From Caenicola sp034331105 (GTDB lineage: Bacteria > Synergistota > Synergistia > Synergistales > Synergistaceae), in contig JAXQGB010000014.1 of the NCBI GenBank assembly GCA_034331105.1, positions 332,355 to 396,354 on the forward strand: a stretch of DNA of 64,000 nucleotides. Direction: 5' to 3'. This document shows, one piece after another, positions 8,446-17,963 of this stretch (the stretch's first letter is position 1; the number at the start of each line of letters is the position of its first letter). Under the pieces are notes generated by a model, which was not told where the DNA came from, did no database searches, and saw only the letters and a list, made by a program, of their open reading frames with translations. Made by a program: the position numbers and the translations under genes.

Positions 8446-9615
8446 ATGAGAAATGATTTCCTCCCTTTTGCAAAACCATCGATAGCAGAAGATGCAATAA
8501 ATGAGGTAGTGGAGTCGATACGTTCGGGCTGGCTCGCAATGGGTCCCAAAACTATCCGTTTCGAAGAAAACTTTTCAAAATACACCGGTGCTTCGTGGTC
8601 CCTCTCGGTAAATTCCGCCACAGCAGGACTTCACACAGTCTTGCTTGCCCTTGGCATAGGACCGGGCGACGAGGTGATAACCACCCCGATGACGTTCGCA
8701 GCTACCGTAAACACGATAATGTTTGTCGGAGCAAAACCGGTCCTGGCAGATATCGACAGGAACACACTGAACATTGATCCCGACAATATCGAAAAGGCTG
8801 TGACTAAAAATACAAAGGCGATAATACCTGTCCATTTCGCGGGAATGCCGTGCGACATGGACAGGATAGAAGCAACTGCTGAAAAATATGACCTCGCTGT
8901 GATAGAAGATGCCGCACATGCTCTGGGGGCATCTTACAAGGGGAGAATGATCGGTGCAGACAGGGGAAAAGGCAGGGCATCGGTATTCAGCTTCCACCCC
9001 ACGAAAAACATAACAACGGGCGAAGGCGGCATGATATGCACCGGGGACGAAGCCATAGCTGAAAAAGCTGCCGTCCTCAGGCAGAACGGAATGTCCAAGG
9101 GAGCCTGGAACAGGTATGCTGCAAAGGGAAGCGCAAACTACGACATATTTTTCCCCGGCCTGAAATATACGATGATGGACATCCAGGCAGCGATAGGCGA
9201 TTCGCAGCTGAGAGAGCTCGCGTCATTCAATTCAAGAAGAAAAGAGATCGTCTCTTTCTATATGGAAGAACTTCCAAAAGCCAAAGGACTGATCCTTCCA
9301 AAGCCTGCACCATGGGAGCATGAACACAGCTGGCACATCTTCACACCCTTCGTAGACATCGACAGCCTGGGGATGTCCAGGGATGATTTCATGGCCGAGA
9401 TGAAGAAGAGGAACATAGGTACGGCCCTCCACTATCAGGCCATACACCTTTTCACCTGCTACAGGGAGGCCACGGGACTTGAGAGAGGGAGCCTGCCTGA
9501 GGCTGAATACGTATCGGACAGAATAGTTTCGCTCCCGCTCTTCCCTGCCATGACAGATGAAGACGCGAGGGACGTTGTAGAGGCCATTTTCGAAGTCTGC
9601 GGAAAGAAGATCTGA
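8446..9615 (+). CDS. arnB: UDP-4-amino-4-deoxy-L-arabinose aminotransferase
   Basis: PLP-dependent DegT/DnrJ/EryC1-family sugar aminotransferase, 389 residues. The Schiff-base lysine is in FHPTKNITTGEGG (K about 187), with the cofactor-binding EDAAHALGA about 155. It would aminate UDP-4-keto-pentose produced by the downstream decarboxylase. Position between arnT and arnC supports ArnB over other sugar aminotransferases. Confidence 0.87.
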   Translation: MRNDFLPFAKPSIAEDAINEVVESIRSGWLAMGPKTIRFEENFSKYTGASWSLSVNSATAGLHTVLLALGIGPGDEVITTPMTFAATVNTIMFVGAKPVLADIDRNTLNIDPDNIEKAVTKNTKAIIPVHFAGMPCDMDRIEATAEKYDLAVIEDAAHALGASYKGRMIGADRGKGRASVFSFHPTKNITTGEGGMICTGDEAIAEKAAVLRQNGMSKGAWNRYAAKGSANYDIFFPGLKYTMMDIQAAIGDSQLRELASFNSRRKEIVSFYMEELPKAKGLILPKPAPWEHEHSWHIFTPFVDIDSLGMSRDDFMAEMKKRNIGTALHYQAIHLFTCYREATGLERGSLPEAEYVSDRIVSLPLFPAMTDEDARDVVEAIFEVCGKKI

Positions 9616-9618
9616 AAT

Positions 9619-10557
9619 ATGAAACCTGAGATATCAATAGTCATACCTGCCTATAACGAAGAAGAATCTCTCCATCCCCTGTTTGAGAGCTTGTATCCGG
9701 TAATGACCAAAATGGGAAGGCCATTCGAGATCATTTTCATAAACGACGGCAGCAAGGATTCCACCCTTGGCATACTGTACGACCTTTACCTATCACATCC
9801 CGAAGTCAGGGTGATAGACCTCAATGGGAATTTCGGCCAGCACATGGCGATCATGGCGGGATTTGAGCATGTGAAGGGAGATATTATCATCACTCTTGAC
9901 GCAGATCTGCAGAATCCCCCCGAAGAGATCCCCAACATCGTGGCTAAAATGGACGAAGGGCATGACCTTGTCGGAACGTACAGGAAGGGAAGGCAGGATC
10001 CCCTCTTCAGAAAAATCGCATCCAAAATGGTCAACAGGATCACCAACAGGATCGCCAAACTGAATATCCGTGACTACGGCTGCATGCTCAGAGGATACAG
10101 CAAAAGGATAGTCGAGATAATTAATATAAGCAGGGAATCGACCACCTTTATCCCCGCACTGGGACAGAAATTCGCTGCCAACCCCATAGAGATCCCGGTG
10201 GCACACAAAGAGAGGGAGATGGGCACATCAAAATACGGCATTTTTCAGCTGATAAGGCTGAATTTTGACTTAATGACAAGTTTCTCGATAGTCCCGCTCC
10301 AGTTCGTTACGATGGCAGGGATGCTCATCTCGATCCTGTCGTCCCTCCTTGTCCTTTACATGCTGCTGAGACGTCTCTTCATCGGACCTGAAGCAGAGGG
10401 TCTCTTCACACTTATGGCGATACAGTTCATGCTTACCGGGATCACGCTCTTCAGCCTTGGAATAACAGGTGAATATGTCGGCAGGATATACAGGGAAGTA
10501 AGCCGGAGACCGAGATACTCTGTCAGGAAAATATTTGAGCATGAAAACGGAAAATAA
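9619..10557 (+). CDS. arnC: Undecaprenyl-phosphate 4-deoxy-4-formamido-L-arabinose transferase
   Basis: Family 2 glycosyltransferase of the inner membrane, 312 residues. The GT-A start SIVIPAYNEEES, the metal-binding DADLQNPPEE (about 94-103) and two C-terminal hydrophobic segments (about 230-285) match ArnC/DPM1-like transferases. It would load formylated aminoarabinose on undecaprenyl phosphate. It starts 4 bp after arnB and overlaps the formyltransferase gene. Confidence 0.87.
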   Translation: MKPEISIVIPAYNEEESLHPLFESLYPVMTKMGRPFEIIFINDGSKDSTLGILYDLYLSHPEVRVIDLNGNFGQHMAIMAGFEHVKGDIIITLDADLQNPPEEIPNIVAKMDEGHDLVGTYRKGRQDPLFRKIASKMVNRITNRIAKLNIRDYGCMLRGYSKRIVEIINISRESTTFIPALGQKFAANPIEIPVAHKEREMGTSKYGIFQLIRLNFDLMTSFSIVPLQFVTMAGMLISILSSLLVLYMLLRRLFIGPEAEGLFTLMAIQFMLTGITLFSLGITGEYVGRIYREVSRRPRYSVRKIFEHENGK

Positions 10558-11425
10558 GAGCAGGCCCCGGATAGCGGTATTTGCATACAGCGAGGTCGGA
10601 AGCGCCTGTCTTGATGACCTTATAAGAGACGGTGCAAATGTCGTTGTTGTTTATACGCATGAGGACGATCCCGGAGAAGAGATATGGTTCCGCTCGGTAA
10701 AGGAAACAGCCCAAAATAATTCGATAGAGGTACGCACTCCTTCAAAGATCGACAGCAGGGAGACAGATCATTTGAGACAGATAGGGCCGGACCTTATCTT
10801 CTCTTTCTACTACAGGGCTATGATCCCCAAAGAGGTGCTGGATATACCCGGACTTGGGGCTTACAATATCCACGGCGCGCTCCTCCCAAAATACAGGGGA
10901 CGGGCCTGCGTCAACTGGGCAGTGATAAACGGAGAAAAGGAAACAGGGGCCACTCTCCACGTTATGACCGAATTCGCCGACAGGGGAGACATCATTGCGC
11001 AAAAGTCTGTCCCGATCAACTTTGAGGACACAGCACACGATGTTTTTCTTAAGGTGACAGAGGCCTCGAGGGAGATACTGCTATCATCCCTGCCGTCGCT
11101 TGAAAACGGAACTGCAAAGAGGCATCCCCAGGATGAGTCAAAAGCGACAAAATTTGGACGTCGTCGGCCCGAAGACGGGGAAATTGACTGGAACAGATCC
11201 GCCGGTGATTTATACAACTTTGTAAGAGCTCTGACACACCCCTTCCCCGGAGCATTTACGCACTGGGGAGGCAAAAAGTTTTTTATCTGGAAAGCTCTCC
11301 CGGCCGAAGGCACTTTTGAGCCGGGTAAAATAAGATCAGAATCGCCGATGCTTGTGGGAACAGGCAGCGGACTGCTGAGGGTAATTAGGATACAGCCTGA
11401 AGGCGAACCTGAAAGGGATGCATGA
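10541..11425 (+). CDS. UDP-4-amino-4-deoxy-L-arabinose formyltransferase (ArnA N-domain as a separate protein)
   Basis: Equivalent of the N-terminal half of E. coli ArnA. NIHGALLPKYRGRACVNWA (near residue 107) carries the Asn and His of the formyltransferase triad, and FADRGDIIA near 147 carries the Asp. An ATG at 10541 overlaps the end of arnC by 17 bp; a TTG two codons earlier is possible. In enterobacteria this domain is fused to the decarboxylase; here the next gene is separate, with its own start and an eight-base overlap, so this is a split form rather than a frameshift. Confidence 0.85.
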   Translation: MKTENKSRPRIAVFAYSEVGSACLDDLIRDGANVVVVYTHEDDPGEEIWFRSVKETAQNNSIEVRTPSKIDSRETDHLRQIGPDLIFSFYYRAMIPKEVLDIPGLGAYNIHGALLPKYRGRACVNWAVINGEKETGATLHVMTEFADRGDIIAQKSVPINFEDTAHDVFLKVTEASREILLSSLPSLENGTAKRHPQDESKATKFGRRRPEDGEIDWNRSAGDLYNFVRALTHPFPGAFTHWGGKKFFIWKALPAEGTFEPGKIRSESPMLVGTGSGLLRVIRIQPEGEPERDA

Positions 11426-12476
11426 AAATATGAAGAAAATACTGATCACCGGGGTAAACGGCTTTATTGGAACTCATCTGATGGAGGCCCTTTGCGAAGA
11501 CAAGAGGTGGGATGTACAGGGTTTTGACCTAATGTCCGACAACCTGGGACCATTCATGGAAAAAACCAATTTCAAATTCACAGCCGGAGACATATTCAAA
11601 GACGGAAAATGGCTCGAAGAGCAGGTCGAATCGTCAGACATCGTACTGCCGCTTGCCGGCATTGCAAAACCTGCCTACTACCTGCAGAAACCGATCTGGA
11701 CATTCGAACTCGATTTTGAGCAGAACCTCAAAATGGTAAGGCTATGTTCAAAATATAAAAAGAGGATAATATTCCCCTCGACATCCGAGGTCTACGGCAT
11801 GAGCGGAGACAGCATCCTTAAAGAGGATGAAAGTCCGCTGATCACAGGCCCGATCAACAAAATGAGATGGATATACAGCTGCAGCAAGCAGATGATGGAC
11901 AGGCTCATTTTCGCATACGGCCAGGAGGAAGGACTCAGTTTCACCCTCTTCCGCCCCTTCAACTGGGTGGGCCCGAGGCTGGACACCTTCAGGGACGCAA
12001 GCGAAAACAAGGCCCGTTCCGTCACACAGATGATATACAACGTGCTCAACAGCGGAAAGATCTCCCTTGTAAACGGCGGTGAGCAGAGAAGGAGCTTCAC
12101 CTGGGTGGGCGACGGGATCGAAGGCCTTACCGCGATAATTGAGAATAAGGACAACAAGGCGGAAGGCCAGATATTCAACATTGGCAACCCCGACAACAAC
12201 TACTCGATCAGGGAACTTGCCGAGATGCTTATCGATGAGATGAAAAAATTCCCGGTCTACCGTGAAAAGGCCGAAAAGGCAAAGCTTGAGATCATATCAG
12301 CCGATGCCTACTACGGAAAGACATATGACGACATGCAGAACCGTCTGCCTTCAGTGGAAAAAATGGAGACTCTCCTCGGCTGGAAGCCGCGCACGGGAAT
12401 GCGCGAGCTGCTCAACAGGACAATAAGCTGGTACGCGTCTCAGGAGGGCGCCGTTCCCCGTCAGGGGAACATGTAA
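11418..12476 (+). CDS. UDP-glucuronate oxidative decarboxylase (ArnA C-domain as a separate protein)
   Basis: Short-chain dehydrogenase/epimerase-type enzyme, 352 residues, matching the C-terminal half of ArnA. It has the NAD-binding GVNGFIGTHL near residue 12, TSEVYG, and the catalytic Tyr-x3-Lys in YSCSKQ (about 150-155). It would oxidise and decarboxylate UDP-glucuronate made by the downstream Ugd, giving the UDP-4-keto-pentose used by ArnB. An alternative ATG four codons downstream (11430) fits nearly as well. Confidence 0.86.
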   Translation: MHENMKKILITGVNGFIGTHLMEALCEDKRWDVQGFDLMSDNLGPFMEKTNFKFTAGDIFKDGKWLEEQVESSDIVLPLAGIAKPAYYLQKPIWTFELDFEQNLKMVRLCSKYKKRIIFPSTSEVYGMSGDSILKEDESPLITGPINKMRWIYSCSKQMMDRLIFAYGQEEGLSFTLFRPFNWVGPRLDTFRDASENKARSVTQMIYNVLNSGKISLVNGGEQRRSFTWVGDGIEGLTAIIENKDNKAEGQIFNIGNPDNNYSIRELAEMLIDEMKKFPVYREKAEKAKLEIISADAYYGKTYDDMQNRLPSVEKMETLLGWKPRTGMRELLNRTISWYASQEGAVPRQGNM

Positions 12477-12533
12477 AATTCATATCAGCGCACAAACTAT
12501 TCCGAGTGCGCTTCGAGGTCAGGAGAAGCCGGA

Positions 12534-13418
12534 TTGAAAAAACTTGCGATCAAGGTCGACATTGATACATTGAGGGGATACCGGGAAGGTGTCCCACAGA
12601 TGCTTGACCTCTTTAAAAAACATGAAATAAGGGCATCGATATTTTTCTCGTTCGGACCGGACAATTCGGGAAAAGCAATAAGAAGGATATTCCGAAAGGG
12701 CTTTATATCGAAAATGATGAGGACAAAAGCCCCTTCGACCTACGGCATCAAAACGCTGATGTACGGAACGCTTCTTCCTGCGCCGATGATAGTTCCTTCC
12801 GCACCCGATATCTTTGTCCGTGCTTCCGATGAAGGGCATGACTGCGGTGTGCACGCGTGGGATCACGTCTATGTGCAGGATGAGCTCCCCGGGATAACAA
12901 AAAATGAATTCCTCTCGCTGTTTGAAAGGTCCGCAGATATGTTTGAAAGACTCTCGGGAAGCAAGCCACTCTCCTGCGCAGCTCCGGGATGGCAGATTTC
13001 CTCAGTGAGCCTTGAAGTGCAGGAGGAAGCCGGACTTAAATACTGCAGCGACACGAGGGGACGCTCTCCCTTCATCCCTATTTTCAAAGGAAGATCATAT
13101 TCGCCGGTGCAGATCCCTACCACACTTCCTACGATGGACGAGATACTCGGACTTCCCGGCATAGACGATGATTCCATAGGTGACGTATGGCTGAAGGGCA
13201 TGGATAATGAGTGGAACGTTCTCACTGTACACGCTGAGATGGAAGGGCTTTCAAAGATAGATGTCTTTGAGAAATTTATTGTCAAGGCAAAGGAAAACGG
13301 AACAGTATTCTATACCCTTGCTGACTACGCAAGAGACTCGGCCCCAACGGAACAAAACATCAGGATAGGCAGTATGACCGGACGGGCAGGCACTCTCGCA
13401 CTACAGGAGGAGAAATAA
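12534..13418 (+). CDS. arnD: 4-deoxy-4-formamido-L-arabinose-phosphoundecaprenol deformylase
   Basis: Polysaccharide deacetylase-family protein, 294 residues from a TTG with AGGAG upstream. IKVDIDTLRGYREGVP near the start includes the metal-binding Asp, and GVHAWDH (about 104-110) the metal-binding His residues, both characteristic of ArnD. It removes the formyl group from the lipid-linked sugar before flipping. A 57-bp gap separates it from the decarboxylase gene. Confidence 0.86.
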   Translation: MKKLAIKVDIDTLRGYREGVPQMLDLFKKHEIRASIFFSFGPDNSGKAIRRIFRKGFISKMMRTKAPSTYGIKTLMYGTLLPAPMIVPSAPDIFVRASDEGHDCGVHAWDHVYVQDELPGITKNEFLSLFERSADMFERLSGSKPLSCAAPGWQISSVSLEVQEEAGLKYCSDTRGRSPFIPIFKGRSYSPVQIPTTLPTMDEILGLPGIDDDSIGDVWLKGMDNEWNVLTVHAEMEGLSKIDVFEKFIVKAKENGTVFYTLADYARDSAPTEQNIRIGSMTGRAGTLALQEEK

Positions 13419-13420
13419 AA

Positions 13421-13792
13421 ATGGACAGGATAAGCCTTTTGCTCCTGATCGCCTCAGCAATGACAAACGCTCTTGGCAGCACTGTCATGAAACATGCTTA
13501 CGGAGGCGACTCATCGATAGTCTCTTCCGGACTGATCGCAGGAATACTTAAAATACTTCTTAACCCCTGGATAATACTCGGACTCGGCATGTTCGGGATC
13601 TCGTTCTTTTTTATGGCAGCCGCCCTTTCAAGGACAGACCTGACTCTGGCATACCCGATGATGTCCGGGCTGGTCTATCTTATCCTCCTTTTCGTCGGTT
13701 TCTTTATCTTTAAGGAAAAGATAACGATGATGAGGATAATGGGCATAGGGGCGATCCTTATTGGGATCACAATGCTGACAATGAAAAGCTGA
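13421..13792 (+). CDS. SMR-family aminoarabinose flippase subunit (ArnE/ArnF-like)
   Basis: Four-helix membrane protein of 123 residues of the small multidrug resistance/EamA type, starting 2 bp after arnD. In E. coli the flippase for undecaprenyl-phosphate-aminoarabinose is the ArnE-ArnF pair. Only one such gene is present here, so either it works as a homodimer or the partner lies elsewhere. The assignment depends on operon position. Confidence 0.75.
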   Translation: MDRISLLLLIASAMTNALGSTVMKHAYGGDSSIVSSGLIAGILKILLNPWIILGLGMFGISFFFMAAALSRTDLTLAYPMMSGLVYLILLFVGFFIFKEKITMMRIMGIGAILIGITMLTMKS

Positions 13793-13807
13793 GGGGGATC
13801 ATCAGAT

Positions 13808-15139
13808 ATGAGGATCTGTTTTGTAGGCACCGGATATGTGGGTCTCGTAACGGGGACCTGTTTTGCAGAAAAAGGCAACGATGTCTGCTGCGTTGATATC
13901 GATAAAAAAAGGATCGAAGACCTCAACAATGGCATAATACCGATATACGAACCGGGACTTGAAGAACTGGTCAAAAAAAACAGGGAGGCAGGAAGGCTCT
14001 CTTTTTCAACTGAGATCAAAGATGGGATCAAAAATGCCCAGCTTTGCTTCATAGCAGTCGGTACCCCACCCTCCAGCAATGGCAGCGCGGACCTTGCACA
14101 GGTACTCAACGCGCTGGACAGCATAGGCTCATGCATAGACCATTCATGCTTCATTGTAGTCAAATCCACAGTGCCTGTCGGCACAGGGACACTGCTCTGG
14201 AAGCGCATAAGGGCGCACATGCACGAGAGAGGGCTTGAGAAGATCAACCTCGAAGTCCTTTCTAACCCTGAATTCCTTAAAGAAGGAATGGCTATCGAAG
14301 ACTGCCTCAACCCTGACAGGGTAGTTGTAGGAGCATTATCTGACGAATCCCGTTCAATAATGCGCGAGCTCTATGCCCCATTTGTTTCCGAAGACAGGAT
14401 CTTCTTCATGGACCCGTCCTCGGCAGAGATCACAAAATATGCCGCAAACGCTATGCTTGCCTCCAGGATCAGCTTCATGAACGAGATCGCACAGCTTTGC
14501 GACAAGGTCGGGGCAGATGTTCTTTCTGTCAAGGAAGGCATCGCCTCAGACAGGCGCATAGGAAGCTTTTTTCTGAACGCCGGTTGCGGCTACGGGGGCT
14601 CATGCTTCCCAAAAGACGTCCAGGCCCTTTGCCATATCGGAGAAGGACAGGGACTTGATATGACGATGGCCTCTGCAATAGACAAAGTAAACCGCAAGCA
14701 GAAAGAACTTCTGCAGATCATGGTAAGGGAAAAATTCGGCAACAGCATGGAAGGCCTCACTATTGCAGTCATGGGACTTGCCTTCAAGCCTCATACCGAC
14801 GACATGAGAGAGGCACCTTCGATATCCCTTATAAGGGGACTTCTCGACTGCGGTGCCTCAGTAAAGGCTTACGACCCTATCGCAATGGATCAGGCCCGAA
14901 TGATCCTTCCCAGGGATGTCAGATACGCTGACAGCATAGAAGAACTGCTCGAGGGAGCCGATGCTGCTGTTCTGGTAACAGAGTGGCCTGAGTTCAGATG
15001 TCTTGACTGGAAAAAACTGGGCCCGCTGATGAAAAGCATGATCCTTTTTGACGGCAGGAACATTTATGACCCGGCGGAAATGAAAAAACTTGGCTTCGAG
15101 TATTACTGTATCGGCAGGAACTGCAGACCGCAGAGATAG
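13808..15139 (+). CDS. ugd: UDP-glucose 6-dehydrogenase
   Basis: NAD-dependent oxidation of UDP-glucose to UDP-glucuronate, feeding the arn pathway. The 443-residue protein has the Rossmann motif GTGYVGLVTG (about 7-16), SNPEFLKEG near 156 and the catalytic Cys in GCGYGGSCFPKDV (about 262-274). It starts 16 bp after the flippase gene with GGGGG upstream. Being inside the operon makes the aminoarabinose route self-sufficient from UDP-glucose. Confidence 0.93.
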   Translation: MRICFVGTGYVGLVTGTCFAEKGNDVCCVDIDKKRIEDLNNGIIPIYEPGLEELVKKNREAGRLSFSTEIKDGIKNAQLCFIAVGTPPSSNGSADLAQVLNALDSIGSCIDHSCFIVVKSTVPVGTGTLLWKRIRAHMHERGLEKINLEVLSNPEFLKEGMAIEDCLNPDRVVVGALSDESRSIMRELYAPFVSEDRIFFMDPSSAEITKYAANAMLASRISFMNEIAQLCDKVGADVLSVKEGIASDRRIGSFFLNAGCGYGGSCFPKDVQALCHIGEGQGLDMTMASAIDKVNRKQKELLQIMVREKFGNSMEGLTIAVMGLAFKPHTDDMREAPSISLIRGLLDCGASVKAYDPIAMDQARMILPRDVRYADSIEELLEGADAAVLVTEWPEFRCLDWKKLGPLMKSMILFDGRNIYDPAEMKKLGFEYYCIGRNCRPQR

Positions 15140-15225
15140 CATTTACAGACAGGGCGCCATTGACCTTCATGATCTGTAAAGGGAAACGGTCGAACAATAT
15201 AACTGACGAAAAGGAATTGATAAAT

Positions 15226-16923
15226 ATGACATACCGTTCAAAAGAACTGGGATTGTTTTCAGGAAAAGGATCGTCTTCAAGAAGAGCTATATACAAGGGA
15301 TGCGGTTATGACGACGGAGACCTCAGCAAGCCTCTGATAGGCATAGTAAACACCGCCAACGACGCGGGCCTCGGCCATGTTCATCTTGACAGGCTCGCGA
15401 ACCGTGTCAGGGCAGGGATCCTCCAGGCCGGAGGCACACCCTTTGAATTCGGAACTATCGCCACCTGCGGCGCGGTGCCGATAGGGATGCCCCATTTCAG
15501 GTATGAGCTCGTAATAAGGGACGTCATCGCATCCTCGGTCGAAATAATGACAGGTGTCCAGCTCCTGGACGGACTTGTACTGCTTGCATCCTGCGACAGC
15601 ATTATTCCGGGAGTCCTCATCGGAGGCATCAGGGCTGACGTGCCGTGCATAATGCTCACAGGCGGCCCCCAGGAAGTCTGTAAAAGCGAAGGGCGCAGTG
15701 TTGTAATGAGTGAACTGGATCAGCTTGTCTTCGGGGCGGACTACGCCAACGACGAAGCACGCGAGAAGATCCGTTACCTGGAAGATCACGTATGCCCCGG
15801 ACCGGGCGCATGCTCCCTCATGGGGACCGCAAACACGATGCAGATACTTGCGGAAGGCCTTGGCATGGCCCTTCCGGGATCCTCGACAGTCCCGGCGGTA
15901 TCAGCAGAAAAAGAGAGGTACGCGACCCAGACTGGCAGGCGTATAGTTGACCTCGTAAAAGAAAACATAAAACCTAAAGACATACTCACAAGGGAAGCCC
16001 TGCTTAATGGGGTGATTCTCACTATGGCACTGGCAGGCTCGACAAATGCAGTGCTCCATCTCCTCAGCATAGCAAGGGAAGTCGGAGTCGAACTTACTCT
16101 GGATGATTTTGACAGGCTTTCAGAATCGATCCCAGTGATAAGCCGTGTCATCCCCACAGGAAAAGCGACTGTCATAGACCTCTTCAACGCGGGAGGAGTA
16201 CCTGCTGTAATGGGAGAGATGAAAGACTTCCTGAACAGGGAGGCCCTCACGGTATCCGGACACACTGTCAAAGAGATATGCGAACTGAAGAGGTCGTCAG
16301 ACCACTCAACGCTTACGACCGCCCAAGAACCTGTTTTTGCAAACGGTGGAATAGCGGTCATCAAGGGCAACCTCTCCCCGAACGGTGCGATATGCAGGAC
16401 TACCACGATATCTGAAGGGATCAGGCTTTTCGAAGGCCCGGCAAGGGTCTTCCACTCAGATGAGGAAGCTCATTCCGCGGTAGTGTCAGGCAGGATAAAA
16501 AAGGGAGACGTCGTTGTCATCAGGTATGAAGGTCCAAGGGGAGCTCCGGGCATGAGGGAGATGATGATGACCACGGACGCGCTTGTCGGCATCGGAATGG
16601 GGCAGGATGTCTTCGTCCTGACAGACGGACGCTTCTCAGGCTTCACCGAGGGGGCCGCGGTCGGCCACATATCCCCTGAAGCCGCAGTCGGCGGCGTCAT
16701 AGCCGTAGTAGAAGAGGGCGACATGATCAGGGTCGATATCCCCGGCAGAAGTATAGATCTACTTCTCCCGGAGGAGACGATAAAAGAGAGGCTTTCAAAA
16801 TGGAAGCTGCCTCTCAAAAAATCAAGGGGGATACTCGGCATCTACGCAAAGACCGCGCTCCAGGCCCACCTGGGAGCAATGATAGACGACATTGTAGAAT
16901 CGGAAGATCAGGTAACAGGCTAA
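15226..16923 (+). CDS. IlvD/Edd family dehydratase
   Basis: Iron-sulfur dehydratase of the dihydroxy-acid/6-phosphogluconate dehydratase family, 565 residues from the ATG at 15226 (an upstream TTG gives a longer frame without family similarity). Cluster-ligand regions are SCDSIIPG and GACSLMGTANTMQ, and the region of the first Cys of [2Fe-2S] enzymes reads GLGHVHL, as in the E. coli [4Fe-4S] type. The Lys usual in NCDKITPG is Ser here, and PTCGSCSGM is replaced by CPGPGACSLM. The true substrate may therefore be a sugar acid or other hydroxy acid; dihydroxy-acid dehydratase (valine/isoleucine synthesis) remains possible. No other ilv genes are nearby. Confidence 0.8.
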   Translation: MTYRSKELGLFSGKGSSSRRAIYKGCGYDDGDLSKPLIGIVNTANDAGLGHVHLDRLANRVRAGILQAGGTPFEFGTIATCGAVPIGMPHFRYELVIRDVIASSVEIMTGVQLLDGLVLLASCDSIIPGVLIGGIRADVPCIMLTGGPQEVCKSEGRSVVMSELDQLVFGADYANDEAREKIRYLEDHVCPGPGACSLMGTANTMQILAEGLGMALPGSSTVPAVSAEKERYATQTGRRIVDLVKENIKPKDILTREALLNGVILTMALAGSTNAVLHLLSIAREVGVELTLDDFDRLSESIPVISRVIPTGKATVIDLFNAGGVPAVMGEMKDFLNREALTVSGHTVKEICELKRSSDHSTLTTAQEPVFANGGIAVIKGNLSPNGAICRTTTISEGIRLFEGPARVFHSDEEAHSAVVSGRIKKGDVVVIRYEGPRGAPGMREMMMTTDALVGIGMGQDVFVLTDGRFSGFTEGAAVGHISPEAAVGGVIAVVEEGDMIRVDIPGRSIDLLLPEETIKERLSKWKLPLKKSRGILGIYAKTALQAHLGAMIDDIVESEDQVTG

Positions 16924-17086
16924 GTCCCCTGTAACTTTTTTATGTTTTTTGAAAGGCAAAATAACTTTTCATATTAAATTAAACTGCTTTGTTTTAAAAT
17001 TACCTACAAAGTGATCATTTTACAACTTAACAAAAGGGGGCTAAAATTATTAAGTTGAAACAAACCTTCTGAGAGGGATTGATACA

Positions 17087-17950
17087 ATGCAGCTTTTCAT
17101 AGAACAGCTTCTGAACGGACTCGCTGCCGGATCCATGTACGCACTTATCACACTGGGGCTGGCTCTCATATACGGGGTAATGAAAATACTCCACGTTGCG
17201 CATGCTTCAGTCTATACAGCCGGCGCATATATGGGGCTCTTCATATACACCTCAACAGGGAGCATTCTTCTGGCGTTTCTGGGATCCATGATATTCTGCG
17301 CCATTATTGGCGTATTGATCGAACGGCTGATCTACTACCCTCTTTTAAAATATCCGCCTTACGTTCCTCTTATCAGCAGCATTGCGCTGCTCATAGCTAT
17401 TGAAGAACTATGCAGGCTCGTTGCGGGGCCAGAGGTACGAACATTCTCTGCCGATCTGCCCTTCCCCTCTTTATCAATATGGGGTGTGACCATCTCCTCC
17501 ACTCTGGTAGCCGTATATTGTATTTCTTTTACAGTGCTGGTGCTGCTGTGGCTGCTTATGACGAAAACTGAACTGGGGCTTGCGATGAGGGCAGTATCTC
17601 AGGACATGGAAACAGCATCTTCCTTTGGTGTGAACACGCAGTTGACCATAGCCCTCACATTTGTCATAGGATCGGCGATCGCAGCAGTGGCAGGGATCCT
17701 TATCGGCATCTACTATAACCAGGTCTATCCGATGATGGGACAGGTCCCCGCATATAAGACCCTTGCATTCATAGTAGTCGGCGGCATGGGGTCTGCTCCC
17801 GGAGCTGTACTTGCCTCAATGCTGCTTGGCCTTGCCGAGACATTCCTTATCGGTTACGCAAACATACCGATGCCACGGGATGCCCTGGCTTTTATAGCCA
17901 TGATAATTATTCTTATGTGGCGCCCCACCGGACTTATGGGAAAGAGATAG
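17087..17950 (+). CDS. livH: Branched-chain amino acid ABC transporter permease LivH
   Basis: Permease of the HAAT/LIV family, 287 residues with about eight hydrophobic segments. The N-terminal LLNGLAAGSMYALITLGLALIYG-type stretch and the EAA-like loop VSQDMETASSFGVN are typical. First gene of a five-gene LIV operon; a GAGAGGGA precedes the ATG. The 164 bp upstream are AT-rich and likely hold the promoter. The substrate could be any hydrophobic or neutral amino acid. Confidence 0.9.
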   Translation: MQLFIEQLLNGLAAGSMYALITLGLALIYGVMKILHVAHASVYTAGAYMGLFIYTSTGSILLAFLGSMIFCAIIGVLIERLIYYPLLKYPPYVPLISSIALLIAIEELCRLVAGPEVRTFSADLPFPSLSIWGVTISSTLVAVYCISFTVLVLLWLLMTKTELGLAMRAVSQDMETASSFGVNTQLTIALTFVIGSAIAAVAGILIGIYYNQVYPMMGQVPAYKTLAFIVVGGMGSAPGAVLASMLLGLAETFLIGYANIPMPRDALAFIAMIIILMWRPTGLMGKR

Positions 17951-17963
17951 GGGAGGCGATATC

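Noticed and set aside
11400..11440. Split arnA considered as a frameshift
   Set aside because: The second gene has its own ATG and overlaps the first by eight bases, and the first protein ends near the natural end of the formyltransferase domain. Separate genes are the simpler reading.
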